IMG/VR virus record: IMGVR_UViG_3300030041_000009
Location: 1-64,000 of that record
Length of the DNA: 64,000 nt
Origin: a virus
Strand: one strand, 5' to 3'
In this document: positions 41,358 through 49,933 of the stretch, one piece after another
Numbering within the stretch: the first letter of the stretch is position 1
Layout: every line of letters begins with the position of its first letter
Translations under genes and position numbers: made by a program
Notes under the pieces: model-generated
Database searches by the model: none
Told to the model about the DNA's origin: nothing
What the model saw: only the letters and a program-made list of their open reading frames with translations

Positions 41358-41445
41358 AATTTGAGCAAGTGGTCTGATTTGAACAGAATCCTTTAACTGG
41401 AAGCTAAACGCATTAACATATGCTACCACTGCATTTTAATAATAT
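41358..41445 (-). repeat. 88-bp direct repeat, copy 1
   Basis: Identical over 88 bp to 43271-43358. The two copies flank two metallopeptidase genes. Each copy contains a tRNA-like sequence and the AT-rich flank AAAATGC. Confidence 0.9.
41364..41432 (-). tRNA. tRNA-Gly(UCC)-like sequence, copy 1
   Basis: On the minus strand: acceptor GCAGTGG pairs with CCAC-T-TGC (one bulged T), then TA, D arm GCAT/ATGC with a short loop, anticodon arm TTTAG-CTTCCAG-TTAAA (anticodon TCC), and T arm TCTG-TTCAAAT-CAGA. The D loop lacks the usual GG and the acceptor has a bulge. An alternative D arm ATGC-AGTGGTA-GCAT looks more Gly-like but leaves no acceptor. It could be a real phage tRNA or a decayed one. No CCA is encoded. 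Confidence 0.5.
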
Positions 41446-42293
41446 CTATATTTTTCATTCATATTTCCTTGATCCTTAATAACTTCATTAATTATAGATA
41501 ATAACTTTTTTTTATTTTTAATACATTTATTTTTAAATATATTTTCCCATTTTTTAAAATAATCTATTAATGGTAAATTTGAATCTATAAAATCTAAATT
41601 GTAATTATTTTTAATAATTTGTTCATTTAAATGATTAATTAAAACTATTAACGCTGGCTCTGATATTTTTTCTAACATATAATTATAAAATTTTTCAGCA
41701 TTAAAACTATCCAATTCTTCATATTTTTTCCATGATTCACATTCTTTAATTTTTTCTAATAAAATATTTTTATCTATGCTATTAAATTTCATTAAAAAAT
41801 GATACGCTTCTGAAACTCTAGCGTTTAATTCATTATCCAAAGATAAATAAATAAAATATGTAAAATCATTTAAAGGTGTCTCGATTTTGTTAAAATTTGT
41901 TATAATTTTTTGTAAATTAACATGAGTAGGTAAATCTCTTTGATTCTTAACCAAATTATAAAATTCTAAAACATGAGTCAATTCATGAGATATTTTACTT
42001 TTTATGATGTAATCATCAGTTCCAATAGGAACAAAAAAGTATAAATTTATATTTTTTAATATATTATTTGAAAAAGTATAATTTATAGGATCAAATTTAG
42101 CATAACAATCTAATCTTTTTTCAAAATTAATAGTCAATTTAATATTATATAAAGGAAATAAAATATCTTTTAAATCTAAAAAAATAATCTTATCTTCATA
42201 GTCTAAAAAATTAGTATAAATAATATCAGAATATGTTTTAATAATGTTAGAAATACCATTACCTTCATTGATAAAATTTAAATACTTTTTCAT
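41436..42293 (-). CDS. Tagged HExxH metallopeptidase-like protein
   Basis: 285 aa. Starts MKKYLNFINEGNGISNIIKT with a near-ideal cleavage site (FINE-G). Zinc site KISHELTHVLEFY (HELTH near residue 103), then LSLDNELNARVSEAYHFL, which may supply the Glu ligand. Best relative in the window is the gene at 48949. Its ATG overlaps the end of the upstream metallopeptidase gene by 4 bp, so they are coupled. Confidence 0.65.
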   Translation of the reverse strand: MKKYLNFINEGNGISNIIKTYSDIIYTNFLDYEDKIIFLDLKDILFPLYNIKLTINFEKRLDCYAKFDPINYTFSNNILKNINLYFFVPIGTDDYIIKSKISHELTHVLEFYNLVKNQRDLPTHVNLQKIITNFNKIETPLNDFTYFIYLSLDNELNARVSEAYHFLMKFNSIDKNILLEKIKECESWKKYEELDSFNAEKFYNYMLEKISEPALIVLINHLNEQIIKNNYNLDFIDSNLPLIDYFKKWENIFKNKCIKNKKKLLSIINEVIKDQGNMNEKYRYY

Positions 42294-43264
42294 ATTGGTA
42301 TATTAAAATTTTCATTTAATAAATTTTTAAAAAATATAGGATCATATAAATACATTCTATTAAAATCTTTATGAAATATTGCAGATGGTATCGATGAGAA
42401 CTCTAAATTACCCTCATTAATCCTATTATCAACACTTGATATTTTACTTTTTATATATTTTAACCTAATATCAAATAATTCTTTAAGATCAATTAAAAAT
42501 TTATCATTATTAGTTTCTTTCCATATAGATTTATTTAATTTCTTAATATATTTCTTATTTTTTGAATAATAATAAATACTCTGATATATTTTATCTTTTA
42601 ATAAATTTAATTCAATTTCTTCTATATTACTAAGCTTTTTTATATTAAATTTTTCAATATCTTTAATATTATCAAATATTTTATTGTATTTTTTACCAAT
42701 CTTACTAAAATAATAATATTGATGTATTTGAGCATCGATTTCATGACTTAAAGTTTTATATAATAATTCAATTATATTATTAATATAATCTGATTTAAAA
42801 TTGTTTCTAAATTGACTCAAAATAACTCCGATAGACCAAGAAGATGACCTAAATTTATTATTTTTAGAAATATTGTAATATTGAAAAATGTGTAAACATT
42901 CATGTAAAATGACAGAATCTATATAATCATTAAAATATATCTCATCTTTATCAGAAATATAAATATCTAAAACTATTTCAATATTAGATAAAATATCATT
43001 ACTCATTTTAGAGTTATTAAATCTAGCAACAGAGTTGCAAACATTTTCTTTATATTTATATAAATTAAATATTACTTTAATATTATCTAATTTTAAGTCA
43101 TTTTCAGATAATTCATAAGTAAACTCATTACTTAAATTAATATTATTAAAATTAATTAATATATTATGCAAATCTTTTGATATAGTCTCCTGTAAAATTT
43201 CACAAGAATCAGATATCGATTTTCTTTCTAATAAATATGTGTTGTAATTGTTTAAATAATCCAT
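42290..43264 (-). CDS. Tagged HExxH metallopeptidase-like protein
   Basis: 324 aa from ATG 43264 (MDYLNNYNTYLLERKSISDS), with a tag and possible cut after LLE. The longer ORF start (43342, GTG) lies inside the tRNA-like sequence and is rejected. Zinc site VILHECLHIFQYYNI (HECLH near residue 120), and TLSHEIDAQIHQYYYF, about 65 residues later, as candidate third ligand. Coupled to the next metallopeptidase. Confidence 0.6.
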   Translation of the reverse strand: MDYLNNYNTYLLERKSISDSCEILQETISKDLHNILINFNNINLSNEFTYELSENDLKLDNIKVIFNLYKYKENVCNSVARFNNSKMSNDILSNIEIVLDIYISDKDEIYFNDYIDSVILHECLHIFQYYNISKNNKFRSSSWSIGVILSQFRNNFKSDYINNIIELLYKTLSHEIDAQIHQYYYFSKIGKKYNKIFDNIKDIEKFNIKKLSNIEEIELNLLKDKIYQSIYYYSKNKKYIKKLNKSIWKETNNDKFLIDLKELFDIRLKYIKSKISSVDNRINEGNLEFSSIPSAIFHKDFNRMYLYDPIFFKNLLNENFNIPI

Positions 43265-43270
43265 AATATA

Positions 43271-43358
43271 AATTTGAGCAAGTGGTCTGATTTGAACAGA
43301 ATCCTTTAACTGGAAGCTAAACGCATTAACATATGCTACCACTGCATTTTAATAATAT
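43271..43358 (-). repeat. 88-bp direct repeat, copy 2
   Basis: Identical to 41358-41445; lies just before the metallopeptidase pair. Confidence 0.9.
43277..43345 (-). tRNA. tRNA-Gly(UCC)-like sequence, copy 2
   Basis: Identical in sequence to the copy at 41364-41432, with the same fold and anticodon TCC. Confidence 0.5.
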
Positions 43359-43379
43359 AGTAATTAAATATTAAAAAGT

Positions 43380-43706
43380 TTATAAATTAAATTTTTTAAT
43401 ATCATATTTTATTTGTATTTCTGGATCTAATTTTACATCATTTAAAACCTTAGCAGTATCTAAATAAATTTTTTTATCTAAATCACATACATTAAAATTC
43501 TCAATTAATGTATCAATATCAAAAATATCTTCAATTTCATAATCTATATCATTGTCTTTATATTCATTGCAAATATGATTTATAGTAAAATTATTTCTGC
43601 TTAATTTATCATCAAATGAATACATATCATTTATACCACAATCTGATATAGTACAAAGATAAATTATTGTTCCAGTATTATTTTCAAATAATTTTAAATG
43701 CTTCAT
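43380..43706 (-). CDS. Tagged hypothetical protein, 108 aa
   Basis: Starts MKHLKLFENNTGTIIYLCTI; the first eight residues are the shortest tag form (LFE). Acidic body with DIDTLIENFNVCDLDKKIYL. It lies 2 bp after the endonuclease gene. Function unknown. Confidence 0.6.
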   Translation of the reverse strand: MKHLKLFENNTGTIIYLCTISDCGINDMYSFDDKLSRNNFTINHICNEYKDNDIDYEIEDIFDIDTLIENFNVCDLDKKIYLDTAKVLNDVKLDPEIQIKYDIKKFNL

Positions 43707-43707
43707 A

Positions 43708-45309
43708 TTATTTTTTTAAAGTATATATAAATTTTAAAAATCCAGAATCATATATGCGATATACCTTCCGTTCTAACATAATTTCATGCTCTGTTTTATT
43801 TATATCAAATCCTTCTGTTACTAATTTATTTTTACGAAAATTACATTTATTATGCCTAATATTATCAATAATATATTGATAATCTGGCTTAACTTTATCG
43901 ACAAAATCAAATCCTATTTTTTTATATAAATTAATTTGACTAAAACTTCTATCAAAATAACATACTATTTCTTTCGCACTATATTTATTTATAAAATAAT
44001 TTAATAACGTAATTTCACTATCAATAATATTAGTATTTATTTTATTACTAAAACTTATCATCTCATAATTATTATTCTTAATATTAAATGTCATTAAACT
44101 AATTAATTCATTACCTAAATATAAACCAATTTTTATATTAGATTTAATATATCCATGTATATCATTTTTTTCTAAATAACTTTTAATTAAATTTATATCT
44201 AAAACTTCTCTTATTTCACAATCTTTTGAATCAATTACGTTTTCAAAAATATTTAATTTACTTAATATTATAGATTTTATAATTTCATTATTATAAATCC
44301 AGTCATCTTCATAAATATGAATCAATTGAATGCCTTGTTTTTCACATTCTTCAGTTTTATTTAAATGATAATCTTTATCTTTATTTAATTCATTGTGCCA
44401 CCATAAACCATTAAATTCAAATGCTAATTTCAAATTAGGTAAATAAATATCTAATTCTAAAGGATTTAAAATTTTTCTATCATTCAAAATTATCTCATCA
44501 TTATAATTTTCTTTAATAAAACCTAATAATTGTAACTCTAACCCACTAACATTTTTTGAAATTGGATTGCATTCTGTACATAATATTGTTTTATTATTTA
44601 TCCTATTCCACAATAATTTATAATCAATATTAAAATGATGATCTTTATGTAAATCACATTTAAATTCATATTGACCATTTGATAAATATCCAACAAATAT
44701 ATCTTTTCTATCTCTAATAATTTCAGATTTATATAATCCTTTATCAAAATTTTTCTTAAAACTAATAAATTGATTTTCTCTCATTTTAATAGATATTTCT
44801 GCATTTTGACTAGCATATTCTACTCCATATCTTTCTAAATTCGTTGATTTCATTTTATATGGATTTGTATAGTTAGCATCTCCATATTTTTCTAATTTAC
44901 TTACATGTCCTTTTTTGTTAATTTCTTTAGATTGCTGAGGATATTCGACACCAAAATTTTTTAAACAAGTTTCTACTTTTTTATCTTTAATAATTTGAGA
45001 ATTTGAAACATTTTCTACTCCATATTTTTCTAAATTTGTATTTTTTGATTTTTGTTCAGAACATTTTCTACTACAAGCATAATATGTTGTTGAATTTTTT
45101 GTGTTATAATTATATCTACTATATGAAATAATAGTTTCTTCGCCACAAACATCACATTTTGCTTTAATTTTTGATACACTTCTTGTAGGTAAATCTATTG
45201 CAAGTATAGAAATAATTTCATTTCCTCCTTTTACTTCATACCCTTTTTCTTTATAATATTTAATTTGATTATTAGATATTTTTACATCGACATACTTTGT
45301 CAAAATCAT
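43708..45309 (-). CDS. EDxHD-type homing endonuclease
   Basis: 533 aa. N-terminal Cys region (AKCDVCGEETII, YYACSRKCSEQK), then four YG-V-E-type repeats (LEKYGVENVSNS, LKNFGVEYPQQS, LEKYGDANYTNP, LERYGVEYASQN), as in DNA-binding NUMOD-like motifs. The nuclease part follows: LQLLGFIKENYNDEIILNDR, LELDIYLPNLKLAFEFNGLW, then WHNE, HLNKTEECEKQGIQLIHIYE and DDW: the EDxHD fold known from phage homing enzymes. It sits right after the truncated polymerase gene. Confidence 0.8.
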   Translation of the reverse strand: MILTKYVDVKISNNQIKYYKEKGYEVKGGNEIISILAIDLPTRSVSKIKAKCDVCGEETIISYSRYNYNTKNSTTYYACSRKCSEQKSKNTNLEKYGVENVSNSQIIKDKKVETCLKNFGVEYPQQSKEINKKGHVSKLEKYGDANYTNPYKMKSTNLERYGVEYASQNAEISIKMRENQFISFKKNFDKGLYKSEIIRDRKDIFVGYLSNGQYEFKCDLHKDHHFNIDYKLLWNRINNKTILCTECNPISKNVSGLELQLLGFIKENYNDEIILNDRKILNPLELDIYLPNLKLAFEFNGLWWHNELNKDKDYHLNKTEECEKQGIQLIHIYEDDWIYNNEIIKSIILSKLNIFENVIDSKDCEIREVLDINLIKSYLEKNDIHGYIKSNIKIGLYLGNELISLMTFNIKNNNYEMISFSNKINTNIIDSEITLLNYFINKYSAKEIVCYFDRSFSQINLYKKIGFDFVDKVKPDYQYIIDNIRHNKCNFRKNKLVTEGFDINKTEHEIMLERKVYRIYDSGFLKFIYTLKK

Positions 45310-45371
45310 AACATTTTTTATTTTATATATAAAAATAAAAATATAAAAAAATTATATTTTTATTTATTATT

Positions 45372-46856
45372 TCATAAAGGAGTTCCCTCTAATTTTTTAA
45401 GCTCATTTTGTAATTTATCAAGTTCTTCATGTTTTTCCATCATCACGTTTTTCCACTTTTTTCTATCAGAATATACTTCTCTCATTACACTACTAACAAC
45501 TCCTTCCTCATTCTTAAATACTGATCCATTTAAAGTTATGATATCATCAGGCTCAATTGTTAATTGATGTCCATTAAATATGGAATAATCTTTACCTTTT
45601 ACTTTTTGACCTTTATATGAATCTGCAGATATGTTAAATTCTCTCATAGTAGTAGGATACAAGGAACTAAAGTCAAAACAGCATGTCCATTCTGCCATAC
45701 CTCTTACAGGTTCTTTAACCCATCCTCCTTTTATAGATTCAGTTTCAGTATCTCCGTATTCACTATCTTCATTTCTAACAAGAACAATATTTTTTTGATC
45801 TCTTAATTTTTCTCTTAAAATTCCTTCTGTTAATGCAAGAGTTGAAATTGCATCTTTAATCTTAATTTTACCCAATACAGCCATGCCATAAAGTATGTCT
45901 ACATATTTCATTTTTTTATGTATCTGTTGAACTAAGCAACTATCTACAGCATTATAGAATACAAATTTCTTATAGTCCTCTTTATGCAATTTTTTTAAAT
46001 CTCCATCGTAATTAATTTTCTTAATTTCTTTTCCTAGTAATTTTTCAGAAGCGAAATCTAAAGATAAACTTTCCTTTACTTTAACTGATTGATCCCATTT
46101 TTTAAATAATTCCATATAATCAACTATAACCCTATGCGCTGGCATTTCTGCGTAACTTGGATTAATAGCATTAGGAGGATTAAATGGTTTATTAAGTTTT
46201 TTTGTGAATGAGGCAACCTCAGGTTCAAGTCCAATTCTTCTTGCTCTTGCAACTAAATATGTCCAGTCATAATTAATGAAATTCCAACCAGTTATTACTG
46301 GCATTTTAGGAACTAATTTGTTAAAAAAACTATGAAGCATATCATATTCAGTTTTGTACTGAACATATTTAAATTTATAATTTGTTCCAAATTTTTGAAA
46401 ATGAGTATTGATATCATTACCAATTGATTCAATTTGTGCAGCATCTAAAAACTGAGTTCCAATTACCAACACTTTATCTTTATTTACTATTGATATTGTT
46501 TGTATCTCACCCTCAGCAAGTTGTGGTTGTGGTTTACCAGTATTAAGAATCTCGTTCTCAATATCAACGAAGAATATATCTGGTTCTGCATATGAATATA
46601 TTTCATCTCGTTCTTCTTTATCAAAACTATCTATGAAATCATAAATGGAATACCGATTTGGGTATTTTGTATAAATCTCTTTAACATTTTCTCCTGACCA
46701 TGTGACAAATCTACCACTTTTTTCTTTATCATCATCAGTAGTTTTTATAAATTTTGTTGGGCGACTCCAATTTTTATATTTTAGTTTGATCTGACCAGAA
46801 CTATCTATATATGAGATAATTAGGTTATTATTTTTATATTCAGTATCTACAATCAT
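45372..46856 (-). CDS. DNA polymerase B, N-terminal fragment (exonuclease to motif A)
   Basis: 494 aa. The exonuclease motifs are present: DIFFVDIENEI (Exo I), ITGWNFINYDWTYLVARA (Exo II) and YNAVDSCLVQQIHKKM (Exo III region). Motif A follows as FDFSSLYPTTMREFNI near 397-412. The protein then ends after DRKKWKNVMMEKHEELDKLQ. Motif B (K-x3-N-S-x-Y-G) and motif C (D-T-D-S), which should follow, are missing, and no ORF in this window carries them. T4-like phages with split gene 43 are known, also with an endonuclease between the halves. The second half must be outside this window if the enzyme works. Confidence 0.85.
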   Translation of the reverse strand: MIVDTEYKNNNLIISYIDSSGQIKLKYKNWSRPTKFIKTTDDDKEKSGRFVTWSGENVKEIYTKYPNRYSIYDFIDSFDKEERDEIYSYAEPDIFFVDIENEILNTGKPQPQLAEGEIQTISIVNKDKVLVIGTQFLDAAQIESIGNDINTHFQKFGTNYKFKYVQYKTEYDMLHSFFNKLVPKMPVITGWNFINYDWTYLVARARRIGLEPEVASFTKKLNKPFNPPNAINPSYAEMPAHRVIVDYMELFKKWDQSVKVKESLSLDFASEKLLGKEIKKINYDGDLKKLHKEDYKKFVFYNAVDSCLVQQIHKKMKYVDILYGMAVLGKIKIKDAISTLALTEGILREKLRDQKNIVLVRNEDSEYGDTETESIKGGWVKEPVRGMAEWTCCFDFSSLYPTTMREFNISADSYKGQKVKGKDYSIFNGHQLTIEPDDIITLNGSVFKNEEGVVSSVMREVYSDRKKWKNVMMEKHEELDKLQNELKKLEGTPL

Positions 46857-47005
46857 ATATTATTTTTTAATTTATTTTTTAATAAAGTTTCAATGAATTT
46901 TGATTTAGATTTTTTAATATATTTATCTAATAATTCATAAATATATGGATTTAGTGAAAAACTCACTGTAATTTTTTTTTCACTATCTAACATTTTTTTC
47001 TTCAT
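46853..47005 (-). CDS. Ribbon-helix-helix protein, 50 aa
   Basis: ATG at 47005, TGA overlapping the start of the polymerase fragment. Reads MKKKMLDSEKKITVSFSLNP, then YIYELLDKYIKKSKSKFIET. RHH pattern (strand, then two helices). It diverges from the RHH gene at 47111. It could regulate the polymerase gene or the endonuclease gene. Confidence 0.55.
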   Translation of the reverse strand: MKKKMLDSEKKITVSFSLNPYIYELLDKYIKKSKSKFIETLLKNKLKNNI

Positions 47006-47110
47006 ATAATTTATATATGTTTTTATATTATTTGTTTGTTATTTTATAAATAAGATATATTCTTGTGTTATGACTTGAAATTATTTATATATAGAATAAA
47101 AATAAAAGTT

Positions 47111-47275
47111 ATGAAAAAAGTTGAAGAAAAAAAGAGGAAAATAACAATAACATTAAGTCCTGACATACTTATATTATTAGATGATAAAACATCTAATAGA
47201 TCTAATTATGTAGATAATTTATTATTAGAATATTTTAATAAATTAGGAGAAGATGTATCAAAAATAAAATTATAA
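47111..47275 (+). CDS. Ribbon-helix-helix protein, 54 aa
   Basis: Start ATG 47111 (MKKVEEKKRKITITLSPDIL, then NRSNYVDNLLLEYFNKL). The longer ORF start at 47063 lies before the AT-rich promoter-like leader. The RHH pattern and the NRS(K/N)Y turn match the gene at 14270. Ends 2 bp before the chimeric gene. Confidence 0.65.
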   Translation: MKKVEEKKRKITITLSPDILILLDDKTSNRSNYVDNLLLEYFNKLGEDVSKIKL

Positions 47276-47277
47276 TA

Positions 47278-48492
47278 ATGAGAAAATTAACTACAAATGA
47301 ATTTATAGAAAAATCAAATGAGATACATAATAATAGATATGATTATTCAAATACTATTTATACTGGTTGTAAAAATGATGTCGAAATAATTTGTTCAATA
47401 CACGGAAAATTTACTCAAAATGCTCAATCTCATTTAAATGGGCATGAATGTACGAAATGTTCTGGTCATTATATATATTCTAAAATAGAATTTATTGAAA
47501 AAGCTAATATTGTACATAATAAATATGACTATAGTTTAACGAATTATATAAATAGTAGAAATAAGATTAAAATAATATGTCCGATTCACGGAGAATTTAT
47601 CATAAGGGCGAATAATCATTTACTTGGAATAGGATGTTCAAAATGTAGTGGAAAAAATAAAAATATATCTGAAATAATTGATGATTTTAATAAAATATAT
47701 GATTATAAATATGATTATAGTTTAGTTAATAATTATAAAGATAAACATTCTATAATTAAAATAATATGTCCAATTCACGGAGAATTCGAAAAAATTGCAT
47801 ATGCTCATAACAATGGTCACGGATGTCCAAAATGCGGCATAAATACATTATCTACTTCTAAATTTATAGAATTATCAAAATTAAATCATAATAATAAATA
47901 TGATTATAGTTTAGTTAAATATAATGGTGTTATGAATACTGTAAAAATAATATGTCCAATACATGGTATGTTTGAACAGATTAGTAGATTTCATTTAAAT
48001 GGTAGTGATTGTCCAAACTGTTCAGAATCTAAAGGTGAAAAAGAAATCAGAAATTATTTAGATAATAATAATATAACTGAGAATGAATTTAATAAATTAT
48101 TTAAAAAATATTATAAACAATGTTACATATATGATGCTTCTATAATGTTAGATAAATTTAATTTAAAAAATTTTAGTAGATTAAATTCTAATAATTTGGT
48201 TATATTTTTTAATGTTTTAAATGATAAAAAGAATTTATTGAAAATACATCAAAAAAGTGGAAAATTTAAAAAATTTTTATTAGATATTTATGATGTGTTA
48301 ACTAACCGTTATTTTAATGATTATTATTATAAAAAAATAGATAAGAGTATTAAAATAGAAAATTTGGATAATATATTAGAAATTTATGATAAAAGATTTA
48401 AGAATGCATCAAAAACTATTAAAAATAAGTTATCTAAATTATATAGTTTAATATTAGATGAATTAAAACATGAAAATTTAATAAAAAATTAA
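47278..48492 (+). CDS. Chimera: zinc-ribbon endonuclease front fused to metallopeptidase end
   Basis: 404 aa. Residues 1-250: four repeats of the type F-x-x-K-x-x-x-x-x-H-x-x-K-Y-D-Y-S, then KIICPIHGEF, then a Cys pair (GHECTKCSGH, GIGCSKCSGK, HGCPKCGIN, DCPNCSESKGE); this is a homing-enzyme DNA-binding front. After SKGEKEIRNYLDNNNI, the expected nuclease domain is absent. From residue ~262 it continues as ENEFNKLFKKYYKQCYIYDA and ends nearly identical to the metallopeptidase at 49934 (KIENLD-ILEIYDKRFK then ASKTIKNKLSKLYSL). It lacks the HExxH part. So endonuclease and metallopeptidase sequences have been joined. It may be non-functional. Confidence 0.7.
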   Translation: MRKLTTNEFIEKSNEIHNNRYDYSNTIYTGCKNDVEIICSIHGKFTQNAQSHLNGHECTKCSGHYIYSKIEFIEKANIVHNKYDYSLTNYINSRNKIKIICPIHGEFIIRANNHLLGIGCSKCSGKNKNISEIIDDFNKIYDYKYDYSLVNNYKDKHSIIKIICPIHGEFEKIAYAHNNGHGCPKCGINTLSTSKFIELSKLNHNNKYDYSLVKYNGVMNTVKIICPIHGMFEQISRFHLNGSDCPNCSESKGEKEIRNYLDNNNITENEFNKLFKKYYKQCYIYDASIMLDKFNLKNFSRLNSNNLVIFFNVLNDKKNLLKIHQKSGKFKKFLLDIYDVLTNRYFNDYYYKKIDKSIKIENLDNILEIYDKRFKNASKTIKNKLSKLYSLILDELKHENLIKN

Positions 48493-48549
48493 TTATAAAA
48501 TTGAATCTTTTAATATTAATATATAAAAGTATAAAAATTTAAATTAAAA

Positions 48550-48936
48550 ATGGAAGATAAAGATAAAAAACTAGAATTTATCGGTAAAGTGGTTAAAATG
48601 CCAAAAAACACTAAAGCAAAAAATGCATACAATTTTTTAGAAAACATAAAAGTTTCAAAAAGTAAATTGTGGTATATTCTTATTGAAAAAGATGAGAATA
48701 AGTTACAATGTATTAAATATAATAATAAAATGGGTGTTAATTTAACTTTATTAATAGAAGGAATGAAGAATTATTATGAAAAGGATGAGAACATTCAGAA
48801 ATATATTAATGAGCTTAAAATTGAAGGTAATGATAAATTTAGTATAATTACAGCTATTCCTGATGTAGAAATTTTACCAGGTAAAAAAATGATAACGTTT
48901 TTAACAGAGAATTTAATACAGTTATTATATAAATAA
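48550..48936 (+). CDS. Hypothetical protein, paralogue of the gene at 34277
   Basis: 128 aa. Starts MEDKDKKLEFIGKVVKMPKN; LQCIKYNNKMGVNLTLLIEG and LKIEGNDKFSII align with the C-terminal domain at 34277. It lacks the long N-terminal part. Unknown function. Confidence 0.6.
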   Translation: MEDKDKKLEFIGKVVKMPKNTKAKNAYNFLENIKVSKSKLWYILIEKDENKLQCIKYNNKMGVNLTLLIEGMKNYYEKDENIQKYINELKIEGNDKFSIITAIPDVEILPGKKMITFLTENLIQLLYK

Positions 48937-48948
48937 AAAATTAAATAT

Positions 48949-49893
48949 ATGATAAATAATTACGATGAATATATATTAGAAAATAGAGGAATATCAAATA
49001 TTATAAAACAATATACAGATATAATATTTATAGAAATTAAAAAAAATATAGAAGATAATATTTCAGATGAAATAATATTAGATTTAGATGCTCAGAATGA
49101 TTTTATTTTAAAAAATATGTTAATTGATTATAAATTATCTAATAGAAATTATGGATTATTTGATTCATCTCATATTATATTTAAAGATGATATATTATAT
49201 AATGTTATAATTAGAATTGAAATAGATCAAAATAAATTCAACGACGTAAAAATAAAGGAAATAATAACTCACGAATTGACTCACATTTTAGAATATTTTA
49301 GAATAAAACAAAATGATGTAAAATTAAATTTAAATATTAACGTTGATCCGAACTATATTTCAGTTCGTAAATCTATAAACTATATTAATTTTGATAATGA
49401 GTGGAATAGTTTTAAAACTCTGATTTATTTATCTTTAGATACTGAATATAACGCAAGGATTGCACAACTTTATCAATTTTTAATAGATTTTAATTCAAAA
49501 GATAGTGATTTTTTAATGAATAAATTTTTAAATAGTGAAACTTATAAATGTTACAGTTATTTAGATGAATTTAATGCAGAACTATTTTTGATAAAATTAA
49601 AAATGAATATTGGAGAAAATACATTAATATCGGAAATTAATAGATTGAATCAGGAATTAATAAATAGTGGTGTAAACAAACTTAATGGTTATAAATTTAT
49701 AAAAATTGTTGATATAGATAATGTTGAAGCATATTTAAACAATTGGAAAAATTTATTTAAGAATAAAAATAAAAAACACATAAAAAAAATAAATTTGATT
49801 ATCAAAGAAGTTATATCCGATGTTAAAGATAATAAAAAATGGTGTGATAATTTTGAAATTGATGAGAGTTATAAAAATAGATTATTAGAATAA
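48949..49893 (+). CDS. Tagged HExxH metallopeptidase-like protein
   Basis: 314 aa. Starts MINNYDEYILENRGISNIIK, with a tag and possible cut after YILE. Zinc site IITHELTHILEYFRI (HELTH near residue 106). LSLDTEYNARIAQLYQFL as candidate ligand segment, matching LSLDNELNARVSEAYHFL at 41436, so the two are close relatives on opposite strands. Confidence 0.65.
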   Translation: MINNYDEYILENRGISNIIKQYTDIIFIEIKKNIEDNISDEIILDLDAQNDFILKNMLIDYKLSNRNYGLFDSSHIIFKDDILYNVIIRIEIDQNKFNDVKIKEIITHELTHILEYFRIKQNDVKLNLNINVDPNYISVRKSINYINFDNEWNSFKTLIYLSLDTEYNARIAQLYQFLIDFNSKDSDFLMNKFLNSETYKCYSYLDEFNAELFLIKLKMNIGENTLISEINRLNQELINSGVNKLNGYKFIKIVDIDNVEAYLNNWKNLFKNKNKKHIKKINLIIKEVISDVKDNKKWCDNFEIDESYKNRLLE

Positions 49894-49933
49894 ATTATAT
49901 AATTAAAAAATAAATTGAATTATAAATAAAATA

